DNA of 64,000 nt from Clostridium sp. AT4. Its GTDB lineage: Bacteria > Bacillota > Clostridia > Lachnospirales > Lachnospiraceae. The stretch spans positions 1 to 64,000 of the forward strand of contig NZ_LN999826.1 in NCBI RefSeq assembly GCF_001517625.2, given 5' to 3'. Made by a program: the position numbers and the translations under genes. Of this stretch, positions 45,051-55,446 are shown one piece after another (positions within the stretch are counted from its first letter, which is position 1; every line of letters starts with the position of its first letter). The notes beneath the pieces are model-generated. The model was not told where the DNA came from, did no database searches, and worked only from the letters and a program-made list of their open reading frames with translations.

Positions 45051-47441
45051 ATGATCCAGGTGGTAAAGAGGGATGGGGAAACCGCTGAGTTTTGTCTGAA
45101 AAAGATAACGGAGGCAATTAAAAAGGCATTTAGAGCAACGGGGAATGAGTTTAATGATGAGATTTTAGAACTGCTTTCCCTGCGCGTGACGGCTGATTTT
45201 CAGCCCAGGATGAAGGATGGAAGCATTTCTGTGGAGGAGATCCAGGACAGCGTGGAGCATGTGCTGGAGCAGACCGGCTACACGGATGTAGCAAAGGCTT
45301 ATATTCTTTACAGGAAGCAGCGGGAGAAGATCCGCAGCATGAACAGCGCTCTGCTGAACTATAAGGACGTGGTAAACAGCTATGTAAAGGTGGAGGACTG
45401 GCGTGTAAAGGAAAATTCCACAGTGACCTATTCCGTAGGCGGCCTGATCCTGAGTAATTCCGGCGCGGTGACGGCAAACTACTGGCTCAGCGAGATCTAT
45501 GATCAGGAGATTGCAGATGCCCACAGAAATGCGGATATCCATATCCATGATCTTTCCATGCTCACAGGCTACTGTGCCGGCTGGTCTTTAAAGCAGCTTC
45601 TGATGGAGGGACTGGGAGGGATTCCGGGAAAGATCACCTCGGCTCCTGCAAAGCATTTGTCCGTTCTGTGCAACCAGATGGTAAATTTTTTGGGAATCAT
45701 GCAGAACGAGTGGGCAGGCGCTCAGGCGTTTTCCTCCTTTGATACCTATCTGGCTCCCTTTGTAAAAGCAGACCATCTGTCCTACGGGGAGGTAAAAAAG
45801 TGTATTGAATCCTTTATTTACGGAGTAAATACCCCCAGCCGCTGGGGAACGCAGGCGCCTTTTTCCAACATCACTCTGGACTGGACCGTTCCCGATGATA
45901 TGGCAGAGATGAATGCCATTGTAGGCGGCCGGGAGATGGATTTTAAATATAAGGACTGTAAGGCAGAGATGGACATGGTAAACCGGGCCTTTATTGAAAC
46001 CATGATTGAGGGAGATGCCAATGGACGGGGCTTCCAGTATCCTATTCCCACCTATTCCATTACAAAGGATTTTGACTGGTCTGATACGGAGAACAACCGC
46101 CTGCTTTTTGAGATGACTTCCAAATACGGAACTCCATATTTTTCCAATTACATTAACAGTGATATGCAGCCGAGCGATGTGCGCAGTATGTGCTGCCGTC
46201 TGCGTCTGGATCTGAGGGAGCTGCGGCGCAAGACGGGAGGATTTTTCGGCTCAGGAGAAAGCACAGGTTCTGTGGGTGTGGTGACGATCAATATTCCGAG
46301 AATTGCGTATCTGGCAGAAGATGAGGCGGATTTTTACCGCCGTCTGGACCGGATGATGGATATCAGCGCAAGATCCTTAAAGACCAAGCGGGAAGTGATC
46401 ACAAAGCTTCTGGAGCAGGGATTGTACCCCTATACGAAACGGTATCTTGGCACTTTTGAAAATCATTTTTCCACCATCGGCCTCATCGGCATGAATGAAG
46501 CAGGGCTGAATGCACGCTGGATCCGGAAGGATATGACCCAGCCGGAGTGCCAGAGGTTTACCAGAGAGGTTCTGGATCATATGAGAGAGCGGCTGTCGGA
46601 CTATCAGGAGGAGTATGGCGACCTCTACAATCTGGAGGCTACTCCTGCAGAGTCTACCACTTACCGTCTGGCAAAGCATGATAAGGAGCGCTATCCCGAT
46701 ATTATCACCGCGGGAAAGGAAGGGGAAACGCCCTATTATACCAACAGCTCTCACCTTCCTGTAGGCTATACAGAGGATATTTTCGATGCGCTGGATATCC
46801 AGGACGAGCTTCAGACCCGCTATACCTCAGGTACGGTGTTCCATGCCTTTCTGGGAGAAAAGCTGCCGGACTGGAAGGCAGCGGCCAGTCTGGTGCGTAC
46901 GATCGCGCAGAATTATAAGCTTCCATATTATACCCTGTCTCCCACCTATTCCATCTGTAAAAGTCACGGCTATCTGGCAGGAGAGCACTTTACCTGTCCG
47001 ATCTGTAAGCAGAAGGCAGAGGTTTACAGCCGCATCACAGGGTATTACCGTCCTGTACAGAACTGGAATGAGGGAAAACTTCAGGAATATAAGGATCGTG
47101 TAACATATGATACAGGAAAATCCGTCCTGAAAAAAGAGCCGGTTTCCATGAGGCCGGTGGAACGTGTGGAAGCGGAATCTCAGAATGAGAGCGGGGAGGG
47201 TTTAAAAAAGAAGCCCCAGCTGTATCTGTTTACAACCAGAACCTGTCCAAACTGCCGCACAGCCAAAGAATTTTTAAAGGGCGTGGATTATCAGATCATT
47301 GACGCCGAGGAGCATCCGGAGCTGGCAGAGAAGTTTGGGATCATGCAGGCCCCTACTCTTGTTCTGGTGCGGGACGGTATGGTGCAGAAATTTGCCAATG
47401 CGTCCAATATCCGCAGATTTGCGGAAGAAGTAAAAGCCTGA
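45051..47441 (+). CDS. nrdD: Class III ribonucleotide reductase fused to a redoxin domain
   Basis: A 796-residue protein. An ATP-cone is at the N terminus (VVKRDGETAEFCLKKITEAI), then the class III catalytic barrel, a CPIC zinc site near 648 and the radical glycine Gly664 in RITGYYR. After a linker (about 695-720) comes a glutaredoxin/NrdH-like domain with CPNC (Cys732, Cys735) and a cis-Pro segment QAPTLVLV. Some NrdD subtypes take electrons from thioredoxin or redoxin rather than formate, and the fusion fits that. It differs clearly from the 710-residue enzyme at 37730. GAAAGGAG precedes the ATG. Confidence 0.93.
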   Translation: MIQVVKRDGETAEFCLKKITEAIKKAFRATGNEFNDEILELLSLRVTADFQPRMKDGSISVEEIQDSVEHVLEQTGYTDVAKAYILYRKQREKIRSMNSALLNYKDVVNSYVKVEDWRVKENSTVTYSVGGLILSNSGAVTANYWLSEIYDQEIADAHRNADIHIHDLSMLTGYCAGWSLKQLLMEGLGGIPGKITSAPAKHLSVLCNQMVNFLGIMQNEWAGAQAFSSFDTYLAPFVKADHLSYGEVKKCIESFIYGVNTPSRWGTQAPFSNITLDWTVPDDMAEMNAIVGGREMDFKYKDCKAEMDMVNRAFIETMIEGDANGRGFQYPIPTYSITKDFDWSDTENNRLLFEMTSKYGTPYFSNYINSDMQPSDVRSMCCRLRLDLRELRRKTGGFFGSGESTGSVGVVTINIPRIAYLAEDEADFYRRLDRMMDISARSLKTKREVITKLLEQGLYPYTKRYLGTFENHFSTIGLIGMNEAGLNARWIRKDMTQPECQRFTREVLDHMRERLSDYQEEYGDLYNLEATPAESTTYRLAKHDKERYPDIITAGKEGETPYYTNSSHLPVGYTEDIFDALDIQDELQTRYTSGTVFHAFLGEKLPDWKAAASLVRTIAQNYKLPYYTLSPTYSICKSHGYLAGEHFTCPICKQKAEVYSRITGYYRPVQNWNEGKLQEYKDRVTYDTGKSVLKKEPVSMRPVERVEAESQNESGEGLKKKPQLYLFTTRTCPNCRTAKEFLKGVDYQIIDAEEHPELAEKFGIMQAPTLVLVRDGMVQKFANASNIRRFAEEVKA

Positions 47442-47519
47442 AGCCGGGCAGCGAACATTGCATGCCAGACCGGGCATACGGCAAAGTGTAAAACTTATGA
47501 TACACAGGGTTTAAAACGT

Positions 47520-47563
47520 CCCCCGGACTGCGGTCGAAAAGACTTGCGGCCCGGGGGTTTTTG
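47520..47563. terminator. Terminator between nrdD2 and the FMN-bind-like gene
   Basis: CCCCCGG pairs with CCGGGGG around a G+C-rich interior, then TTTTT. TTTT on the other side allows it to serve both convergent genes. Confidence 0.85.
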
Positions 47564-47581
47564 GGTGATAATGAGTAAGAG

Positions 47582-48028
47582 TCAGGGCTTTGCTTTGCCA
47601 AGAGCCGTATTTACGGCCTGTAAAAGAGCCAGGGAGGTGTAGCGGGAGGAGTCAGGGTATGTAAGATTCTCCGTTGACTGGGTGTTCACGATTTGCTCTG
47701 CCAGGCCTTCCATGGTGGGCTGCATCAGGGGATACATGGTGGCGACAGCTTCGCTTAGGGGCACCAGGGTCACGGCACGGATCTGATCCTTATCAACCGT
47801 TACCTCTACATTTACCTGTTCGTTTCCAAGGGTCAGGGAGGTGCTGTAGACGCCGGGAACATAGGCGGTCTGCTGTGCCTTTGCGGCATCTGTTTCGGAA
47901 GTATTTTCATCTCCATGGCGGAACATGATGAAACAGAGGGTGATAAGGAGAATGGCCAGTCCGGCGAAAATGGCTGTGTAGATGATCTCCTTCATCCGCA
48001 GCACCACGATTTTGGTTTTGGAACTCAT
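47582..48028 (-). CDS. Membrane-anchored FMN-bind-domain-like protein
   Basis: A 148-residue protein with one N-terminal membrane helix (residues about 13-35) and an outside domain. That domain resembles FMN-binding modules of RnfG/NqrC-type and related proteins: PGVYSTSLTLGNEQVNVEVTVD, then a helix and SLALLQAVNTALGKA. The usual SGATxTS flavin-attachment motif reads PDSSRYTS here, so covalent FMN binding is doubtful. The ATG at 48028 was chosen because residues match the membrane anchor from there. The longer frame runs into addB. It is divergent from addB. Confidence 0.7.
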   Translation of the reverse strand: MSSKTKIVVLRMKEIIYTAIFAGLAILLITLCFIMFRHGDENTSETDAAKAQQTAYVPGVYSTSLTLGNEQVNVEVTVDKDQIRAVTLVPLSEAVATMYPLMQPTMEGLAEQIVNTQSTENLTYPDSSRYTSLALLQAVNTALGKAKP

Positions 48029-48083
48029 AGTGTCAGGACCTCTGAGAGAATTTGTTACAGCATATGAGATGGGAGGATAAAAT

Positions 48084-51000
48084 ATGTCATTGCAGTTTGT
48101 TATGGGAGGCGCAGGTTCGGGAAAAACACGGTATCTGTATGAAACAGCCATAAAACAGGCCGTGGAGCAGCCGGACCGGCTGTTCCTGTTTGTTGTACCG
48201 GAGCAGTATACCATGCAGACACAAAAGGAATTGGTGCGCCTTCACCCCAGAAAGGGCCTGATGAACATGGACGTTTTAAGCTTTAAGCGTCTGGCCTACC
48301 GGGTATTTGAGGATCTGGGAGTGCAGGTTCCGGCTGTGCTGGATGATATGGGAAAATCCATGGTACTCAGAAAGGTAGCCGGAATGGTAAGGCGGGATCT
48401 GGGGCTTTACAGCAGCCATTTAGAGCAGCCAGGCTTTATCAGTCAGCTGAAATCACAGATTTCAGAGCTGGGCCAGTACGGCATCCGCCCGGAGGATTTA
48501 AAACAGGTAGAGGCAGAAACAGATCATCCTCTTTTAAAGGACAAGCTTAAGGATCTGGGAGTGATCTATAAGAGCTTTCGGGACTATATTGAGGATCACT
48601 ATATTACGGCAGAGGAAATTCTGGATATCCTTTGCAGGGAACTTCCAAGATGGGAAAAGCTGAAAAACAGCGTGATCTATCTGGACGGCTATACAGGCTT
48701 TACTCCGGTACAGTACCGGCTGGCGGAGCTGTTTATGCTCCATGCCAGAGAGGTAGTATGTACGGTGACCGTGGATCTGCGGGAAAATCCCTATGAGAAA
48801 TGCGGGATCCAGCATTTGTTTTACATGGGACGTCATACCGTATGCCGGTTAAAGGAGCTGGCAGACCGCCATCATGTGGAAATAAAACAGGAAATCCGCT
48901 GTGACAGGCGTCCGAGCTGGCGGTTTAAAGACAGCGAAAGCCTGGATTTTCTGGAACAGAATCTGTACCGGTATACGGGAAAGGTATGGGCAGGGAAAAA
49001 GCCTGATATCCGGCTGTGCCAGGGAAAGACTCCGGCAGAGGAGGCTGCTTATATCTGCACCATGGTAAACCGGCTGGTGCGGGAAGACGGCCTTCGATAC
49101 AGGGAGATTGCTGTGATTACGGGAGATCCTGTTTCCTATGGCAGAGAGCTTATACATCCCTTTGAGGAAGCAGGGATTCCCTATTTTATGGATCAGAAGA
49201 AAAGCATTCTGGAAAATCCTATGGTAGAGCTTATACGGGCAGCACTGGAAACGGTCCGGGACTGCTCCTATGAGAGCGTGTTCCGTTATCTGAAAACAGG
49301 ACTGGTATATGACAGAGAAACGGGGAATTCAGAGGAAAATGAAGATACTCCTGTATTTTCCAGGGAAAATGTGTCTGTTCTTACCGATCGACTGGAAAAT
49401 TATGTAAGAGCTCTGGGAATCCGGGGATGGAAGAAATGGGATCAGGAGTGGACCAGGCCTTCTCGGGGCGGAGAACGGCTCAATTTAAAGGAATTAAATC
49501 AGTACCGCCAGTGGGTTTTAGCCCCTCTTAAGGAGCTGCGGGAAGCATTTTCACAGGAAGGAGCCTCTATTTCTACAGTGACATCCGCCGTAAGAAGCTT
49601 TTTAGAGAAGATGGAACTTAAGGAAAAGCTGGAGGAATATGCAGAGTTTTTTGAAATGAGGCATTGCCGGGGAGATGAGAATCTGGCAAAGGAGTATGGT
49701 CAGGTCTATGAACGTGTGGAGGAGCTGCTTTTGCGTCTGGAGGGGCTGTTGGGCGAGGAAAAGGCAGACCGGAAAAATTATATCCAGATACTGGAAGCTG
49801 GATTTGAGGAAATCCGGGTGGGCGTGATCCCTGCTACGGCAGATCAGGTGATGATCGGAGATCTGACCCGAAGCCGTCTGGAATCGGTGAAGGTCTTATT
49901 TTTTGCCGGATTAAACGAAGGCCTTGTACCTCAGAGAAAATCAGGAGGAAGTCTTTTGACAGATACAGACCGGGAAATCTTCCGTTCCTTTGATATGGAG
50001 CTGGCGCCTACGGCCAGAGAGGACAGCTGTATTCAGAAATTTTATCTGTATTTAATGCTGTGCAAGCCCTCACGCAAATTGATCCTTACCTGGGCTGCCT
50101 CTTCGGGAGACGGAAAGAGTATGCGCCCCTCCAGCCTGATCGGAGAGGTAAAAAAGCTGTTTGGGGAGCTTCGGGAGGAAATCTGCTTTGAAGAGGGATA
50201 TCCCATCCAGACGATCTGGGACGGAAGACAACGGCTTATAGGGATGCTGCGTGAGGCCAGGGAAAGTCAGGAAAAGAAGCCGGCATTTTTAGAGCTGTAC
50301 CGCTATTTTTACAGTGAGGAGGCGTACAGGGAACAGGTAAAACAGCTGGTGAATGCGGCCTTTTTTACCTATGAGGACCGCGGGATCGGACGGGCTGCAG
50401 CCAGAGCGCTTTACGGAAGGACTCTGGAGGGAAGCGTTACCCGGCTGGAGCAGTTCGCTTCCTGTGCCTATGCCCATTTTCTGAAATTCGGCCTGGAGCT
50501 CATGGAGCGGCAGGAATACCGGCTGGAGGCAGTGGATATGGGAAATCTGTTCCACCAGTCCATTGACCTGTGCTTTCAGGCGATCCAGAGCAGGAAGCTG
50601 GACTGGAAAGGGATTACGGAGGCTGAGAGAAAGGCTCTGGTAAGGGAATGTGTGGAGCAGGTGACAGGCCAGTATGGGAATACCATTATGGAAAGCTCTG
50701 CCCGCAATGCCTATCTGGCCCGCCGGGTGGAGCGGATCACAGACCGTACCATCTGGGCTCTGGCAGAGCAGGTGAAAAAGGGAGATTTTGTACCGGCAGG
50801 TTTCGAGGTGTCCTTTTCCGCCATTGATGATCTGAAGGCCATGCGGATCCGGCTGTCCGAGGACGAAAAGCTCCAGCTGAAGGGGCGGATTGACCGGCTG
50901 GACCTGTGCGAGGATGAGGAGCATATCTATGTGAAAATCATTGACTACAAATCAGGGAGCACCTCCTTTGACCTGGCGGCCCTTTATTACGGCCTTCAGC

Positions 51001-51572
51001 TTCAGCTGGTGGTGTACATGGATGCTGCATTAGAGATGCAGGAGCGGAAGAATCCGGGAAAGGAGGCCGTACCTGCGGGGATTTTCTATTACAACATTAA
51101 GGATCCGGTAGTGGACAAGGATGGGGAAATGAGCCCGGAGTTTATTGAGAAGCAGATTTTAAAGCAGCTTCGGATGAATGGGCTGGTAAACAGCGACCTG
51201 GATGTGATCCATCATCTGGATCGTGAGATGGTGAAGGATTCGGATGTGATCCCGGTTGTATTCGGAAAGGACGGAGGCGTGCAGGAATCACGTTCCAGCG
51301 TGGCAAAGGCGGTGCAGTTTGAAACCCTTCGCGCCTTTGTGGGACGGAAACTGAAAGCTTCGGGAAAACAGATCCTTAACGGCGATACGGCGCTTCGTCC
51401 TTATAAGCAGGGAAGCCGTACTGCCTGTGATTACTGTCCGTATCATGCAGTCTGCGGCTTTGATACCAAGACAGCAGGCTATGGCTTCAGGCAGCTTTGT
51501 TCCATGAGCCCGAACGCAGTATGGGAGGCCATCGAGAGAGAGGAGGAAGAAAATGGCAGTGAACTGGACTGA
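48084..51572 (+). CDS. addB: AddB helicase-nuclease subunit
   Basis: A 1162-residue subunit of the AddAB enzyme, which resects double-strand breaks for recombination. Walker A GGAGSGKT is at residues 8-15. A RecB-type nuclease domain lies in the C-terminal third (IKIIDYKSGS with catalytic Asp and Lys). The four iron-sulfur cysteines are visible: Cys794 (ASCAY) and a C-terminal CDYC...C cluster near 1115-1124. GGAGG precedes the ATG. It overlaps addA by 20 bases. Confidence 0.95.
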   Translation: MSLQFVMGGAGSGKTRYLYETAIKQAVEQPDRLFLFVVPEQYTMQTQKELVRLHPRKGLMNMDVLSFKRLAYRVFEDLGVQVPAVLDDMGKSMVLRKVAGMVRRDLGLYSSHLEQPGFISQLKSQISELGQYGIRPEDLKQVEAETDHPLLKDKLKDLGVIYKSFRDYIEDHYITAEEILDILCRELPRWEKLKNSVIYLDGYTGFTPVQYRLAELFMLHAREVVCTVTVDLRENPYEKCGIQHLFYMGRHTVCRLKELADRHHVEIKQEIRCDRRPSWRFKDSESLDFLEQNLYRYTGKVWAGKKPDIRLCQGKTPAEEAAYICTMVNRLVREDGLRYREIAVITGDPVSYGRELIHPFEEAGIPYFMDQKKSILENPMVELIRAALETVRDCSYESVFRYLKTGLVYDRETGNSEENEDTPVFSRENVSVLTDRLENYVRALGIRGWKKWDQEWTRPSRGGERLNLKELNQYRQWVLAPLKELREAFSQEGASISTVTSAVRSFLEKMELKEKLEEYAEFFEMRHCRGDENLAKEYGQVYERVEELLLRLEGLLGEEKADRKNYIQILEAGFEEIRVGVIPATADQVMIGDLTRSRLESVKVLFFAGLNEGLVPQRKSGGSLLTDTDREIFRSFDMELAPTAREDSCIQKFYLYLMLCKPSRKLILTWAASSGDGKSMRPSSLIGEVKKLFGELREEICFEEGYPIQTIWDGRQRLIGMLREARESQEKKPAFLELYRYFYSEEAYREQVKQLVNAAFFTYEDRGIGRAAARALYGRTLEGSVTRLEQFASCAYAHFLKFGLELMERQEYRLEAVDMGNLFHQSIDLCFQAIQSRKLDWKGITEAERKALVRECVEQVTGQYGNTIMESSARNAYLARRVERITDRTIWALAEQVKKGDFVPAGFEVSFSAIDDLKAMRIRLSEDEKLQLKGRIDRLDLCEDEEHIYVKIIDYKSGSTSFDLAALYYGLQLQLVVYMDAALEMQERKNPGKEAVPAGIFYYNIKDPVVDKDGEMSPEFIEKQILKQLRMNGLVNSDLDVIHHLDREMVKDSDVIPVVFGKDGGVQESRSSVAKAVQFETLRAFVGRKLKASGKQILNGDTALRPYKQGSRTACDYCPYHAVCGFDTKTAGYGFRQLCSMSPNAVWEAIEREEEENGSELD

Positions 51573-54500
51573 TGAACAAAAACAGGTCATTAACAGCCGG
51601 AACAGCAGTCTTTTAGTCTCTGCTGCAGCAGGCAGCGGAAAGACGGCCGTACTGGTAGAAAGGATCATTTCCATGATCAGCGAGGGGGATCATCCGTTAA
51701 ATATTGACCAGCTTCTGGTAATGACCTTTACCAATGCGGCGGCGGCTGAGATGCGTGAGAGGATTGGCGCGGCAGTAGAAAAAAAGCTGCGGGAGCATCC
51801 CCTAGATGAGCACCTGTGGCTTCAGGCTGCCTTAATTCCCCAGGCCCAGATCATGACCATTGACAGCTTCTGCCTGAATCTCATACGAAACCATTACAAC
51901 AGCCTTGACATTGACCCGTCTTTTCGGATCGGGGATGAGGGGGAGCTGACCCTATTAAGGGGCGATGTGATGGAGGAGCTCTTAGAGGCGTGTTATCAGG
52001 AGGAAAATGAAGATTTTATCCGGTTTGCAGAGCAGTTTGGGGCCGGAAAGTCGGATAAGGCCATGGAGGATGTGATCGTACAGGCCTGGCAGTTTTCCCA
52101 GAGCCATCCATGGCCCGGCGAATGGCTGGACGAATGCAGACGGCAGCTGAAACAGGAGGCAGAGGGAAATCTGGATGAAAGCCCGTGGATGAAATTTCTT
52201 TTAAAGGACACGGCGCTGCAGATGGAGGAGCTTACACATCAGCTTCAGGCGGCCTTGGAGGTGTGCAGGGAGGAAGGGGGACCTGCCGTTTATGAGCCCA
52301 TGCTGGAAAATGACCTTGCAGAGCTTTTGGGAATTAAGAAAGCGGCGGAAAGAGGAACCTTTGAGAATCTTTATGAAGCCCTTCAGGCAATGGAGTTTGT
52401 CCGTCTGGCAGCGGCCAGAAATAAGGCCATTGACGAGGATAAAAAGGAGTATGTAAAGGAATGCCGGACCCAGGTGAAAAAGCTGGTTGAAAAATGCCGG
52501 GAAAGCTTTGGCTTTCAGAGTCCAAAAGAAGCGGCAGAGGCGATGGCAGGGGCTGCTCCTGTGATCGAAACGCTTCTTGATATGGTACAGAAATTTGACG
52601 ATTTTTACCGGAAGGCAAAGCGGGAGCGGAATGTACTTGATTTTAACGATCTGGAGCATCTGGCCTTAGAGGTGCTTCTTGAGGGAGATTCTCCCAGACA
52701 GCCTTCGGCAGTGGCAAAAGAGCTTCAGAGGCAGTATGAGGAGATCCTGGTGGATGAATATCAGGACAGCAACCTGGTTCAGGAAACACTGATCGGGAGC
52801 ATTTCAAGAGAAGAAACGGGCCATCCCAACGTGTTTATGGTAGGAGATGTAAAGCAGAGCATTTACCGCTTCCGTCTGGCGAGACCGGAGCTTTTTATGG
52901 AGAAGTATGCATCCTATACCAGAGAAAAAAGCCCTCACCAGATGATTGAACTCAGGCAGAATTTCCGAAGCCGGGACACGGTGTTAGCCTTTATCAATGA
53001 CATTTTTTACCAGATCATGACGCCGGGGCTGGGCGGTATCCGGTACACCGAGGAAACCGCCCTGTATCCGGGAGCTGTTTTTGCACCGGCAGAGGGAATG
53101 GCCGGAGTTCCGTCCAGGCTTTTGATAGCGGATACGGGATCAGATGCCTATAAACAGCTGGATGAGGATTCCATGGGCTATACGGCAAGAGAAATGGAAG
53201 CAAAGATGATCGCAGGGGAAATACGACGGCTGACCGATGAAACGGACGGCCTTCTTGTGTGGGATAAGGAGCAGGAGAAATACAGAAGGGCCTGTCTGGG
53301 AGATATGGTGATCCTTCTTCGGAGCATGACCGGCTGGTCCGAGACTTTAGTCAGCGTGCTGATGAATGAGGGAATCCCCGCCAGAGCCCAGACACGCACC
53401 GGGTATTTTTCCACCACAGAGGTTGAAACGGTTTTAAGCCTGCTGTCCGTGATTGACAATCCCATGCAGGACATTCCCCTTGCAGCAGTTTTGCGCTCCC
53501 CTGTAGTGGGAATGAGTGATGATGAGATGGCCTGGATGATGGCATCCTATAAGAAAAACACAAAGAAAGGCCAGGACAGGGGCGTATACGGAGCATGGAA
53601 ACTGTGGGAGGAAGAACGGGAGCATCCAGGCCTGAGAGAAGCTTTGGAGCATCCGGGTGGAGCATTTGAGAATGAAACCGGAGACCCAGAGGATGCAGTC
53701 CGGATAGGCGTCGCCGTTGTCCCAGTGGAGCAGGCTGCACTTATATGGAAAAAACTGGAGGATTTCGGAGTGCTTTTAAAGGAGCTGCGCACAGAGGCCA
53801 GATATCGCCCTATCCACGAACTGCTGTATTATGTATACAGGCGCAGCGGATATTATGATTATGTATCTGCCATGCCTGCAGGAGAGATCCGCCGGGGCAA
53901 TCTGGATATGCTGGTGGAAAAGGCAGCGGCTTATGAGGCGACCAGCTACAAGGGTCTATTCCATTTTGTAAGGTATATTGAACGGCTGAAAAAATACGAT
54001 ACGGATTTCGGAGAAGCCGCCGTGGCCGGCGAGGAAAAAAACATGGTCCGCATTATGAGTATCCACAAAAGCAAGGGACTGGAATTTCCGGTGGTATTTC
54101 TGGCAGGAATGGGAAAAAAGTTTAATCAGCGGGATGCTTACGGCACTCTTCTTTTAGATGCAGACATGGGGGCGGCAGCCGATTGGCTGGATCTTAAGCT
54201 GCGCACAAAGACTCCTACGCTCAAAAAACAGGTTTTAAAACGGCGGCTGGAACTGGAAACCATGGGAGAGGAGCTCAGGATTCTCTATGTAGCCATGACC
54301 CGTGCAAAAGAGGCGCTGATCATGACAGGAACGGACCGCAGCCTTTCAAGTAAGCTGGAGCGCTGGAGAACCGGAAGGACGGAGGGAAAACAGCTTCCAT
54401 TCACTCTTTTATCCGGAGCAGGTTCCTATCTGGACTGGATTCTTATGGCAGCCGGGGCAGTGCCGCAGGAACATTTTGAAATGCTCAAGGTACAGCCCGA

Positions 54501-55404
54501 AACACTGGTGGGAGAAGAAGTAACAAGACAGATGGAACGGAAAATGGCAAAGGAGGATCTGTTGGAACTGGATGCAGGTTATACCTATGATGAAGAGATG
54601 AAAAAGGAACTGGAACAGGCATTTTCCTATGGTTATCCTTATGAAAGCGATACAAGGCTTTACACGCTGGTTTCCGTGTCTGAGCTTAAAAAGCAGAGCC
54701 AGATCGGCCGGGAAGAGGAGGCGATGGGAACCGGCCGGGAAGAGGACGGCTGGATCAGGGAGCTGGACGAGGCAGAAGAAGGCTTGGTCAAAGAGACAGA
54801 AGCAGGGGGGACGGTTCAGGAAGCAGAAGCCTCTGAAGCAGGAGCGAAAGAAGGGAAGAAGGTTTATGGCCGGTCAGGCGGTTCTAAGAGAGGTACTGCA
54901 TACCACCGGGCGCTGGAATGTCTTTCCTTCCATGAACTGCACAGCCTTTCAGATACAAAAAAGGCCCTGCTTTCGCTCTATGAGCAGGGATATCTGGATC
55001 AGGAGTCTTATGAGTGGATCAACCCCTGGGATATTTGGAAATTTGTGGAAAGCCCGCTGGGGAAATCCATGGCAAAGGCGCAGGCAGAGGGGCGGCTTTT
55101 TAAGGAACAGCAGTTTATGATTGGTGTTCCCGCTTCCGAAATGGGCCATGAGGACTCTGAAGAGCTGGTGCTGGTTCAGGGAGTCATTGACGCTTTTATC
55201 GAAGAGCCGGAGGGACTTCTGTTAATCGATTACAAGACAGACAGGATATCCGGAAAGGATAAAGAAATGGGGAAAGAGCGTTTAAAGGAGCGCTACCGGA
55301 CTCAGATTGACTGCTACGAACGGGCATTGTGCCAGATCACAGGGAAAACGGTAGCGCGAAGGTGTATCTACTCCTTTGCATTAAGAGAAGAGATAGAGAT
55401 TTAA
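51553..55404 (+). CDS. addA: AddA helicase-nuclease subunit
   Basis: A 1283-residue UvrD-type helicase with a C-terminal RecB nuclease domain. Walker A is AAAGSGKTA with Lys30. Later motifs include MTIDSFC, LVDEYQDSN, GDVKQSIYRFR, IMSIHKSKGLEFP and LYVAMTRAKE. The nuclease motif LLLIDYKTDR is near residue 1225. An acidic low-complexity stretch lies near 1045-1110. AGAGGAGG lies within the addB end, and the overlap indicates coupled translation. Confidence 0.96.
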   Translation: MAVNWTDEQKQVINSRNSSLLVSAAAGSGKTAVLVERIISMISEGDHPLNIDQLLVMTFTNAAAAEMRERIGAAVEKKLREHPLDEHLWLQAALIPQAQIMTIDSFCLNLIRNHYNSLDIDPSFRIGDEGELTLLRGDVMEELLEACYQEENEDFIRFAEQFGAGKSDKAMEDVIVQAWQFSQSHPWPGEWLDECRRQLKQEAEGNLDESPWMKFLLKDTALQMEELTHQLQAALEVCREEGGPAVYEPMLENDLAELLGIKKAAERGTFENLYEALQAMEFVRLAAARNKAIDEDKKEYVKECRTQVKKLVEKCRESFGFQSPKEAAEAMAGAAPVIETLLDMVQKFDDFYRKAKRERNVLDFNDLEHLALEVLLEGDSPRQPSAVAKELQRQYEEILVDEYQDSNLVQETLIGSISREETGHPNVFMVGDVKQSIYRFRLARPELFMEKYASYTREKSPHQMIELRQNFRSRDTVLAFINDIFYQIMTPGLGGIRYTEETALYPGAVFAPAEGMAGVPSRLLIADTGSDAYKQLDEDSMGYTAREMEAKMIAGEIRRLTDETDGLLVWDKEQEKYRRACLGDMVILLRSMTGWSETLVSVLMNEGIPARAQTRTGYFSTTEVETVLSLLSVIDNPMQDIPLAAVLRSPVVGMSDDEMAWMMASYKKNTKKGQDRGVYGAWKLWEEEREHPGLREALEHPGGAFENETGDPEDAVRIGVAVVPVEQAALIWKKLEDFGVLLKELRTEARYRPIHELLYYVYRRSGYYDYVSAMPAGEIRRGNLDMLVEKAAAYEATSYKGLFHFVRYIERLKKYDTDFGEAAVAGEEKNMVRIMSIHKSKGLEFPVVFLAGMGKKFNQRDAYGTLLLDADMGAAADWLDLKLRTKTPTLKKQVLKRRLELETMGEELRILYVAMTRAKEALIMTGTDRSLSSKLERWRTGRTEGKQLPFTLLSGAGSYLDWILMAAGAVPQEHFEMLKVQPETLVGEEVTRQMERKMAKEDLLELDAGYTYDEEMKKELEQAFSYGYPYESDTRLYTLVSVSELKKQSQIGREEEAMGTGREEDGWIRELDEAEEGLVKETEAGGTVQEAEASEAGAKEGKKVYGRSGGSKRGTAYHRALECLSFHELHSLSDTKKALLSLYEQGYLDQESYEWINPWDIWKFVESPLGKSMAKAQAEGRLFKEQQFMIGVPASEMGHEDSEELVLVQGVIDAFIEEPEGLLLIDYKTDRISGKDKEMGKERLKERYRTQIDCYERALCQITGKTVARRCIYSFALREEIEI

Positions 55405-55414
55405 CCCGAAACGG

Positions 55415-55446
55415 TCCCGGCTGCATCAGACTGCAACCGGGATTTT
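55415..55446. terminator. Terminator between addA and thyA
   Basis: TCCCGG and CCGGGA form the base of the stem, extended by TGCA/TGCA, with TTTT on the plus side. The hairpin contains the thyA stop codon. Confidence 0.75.
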
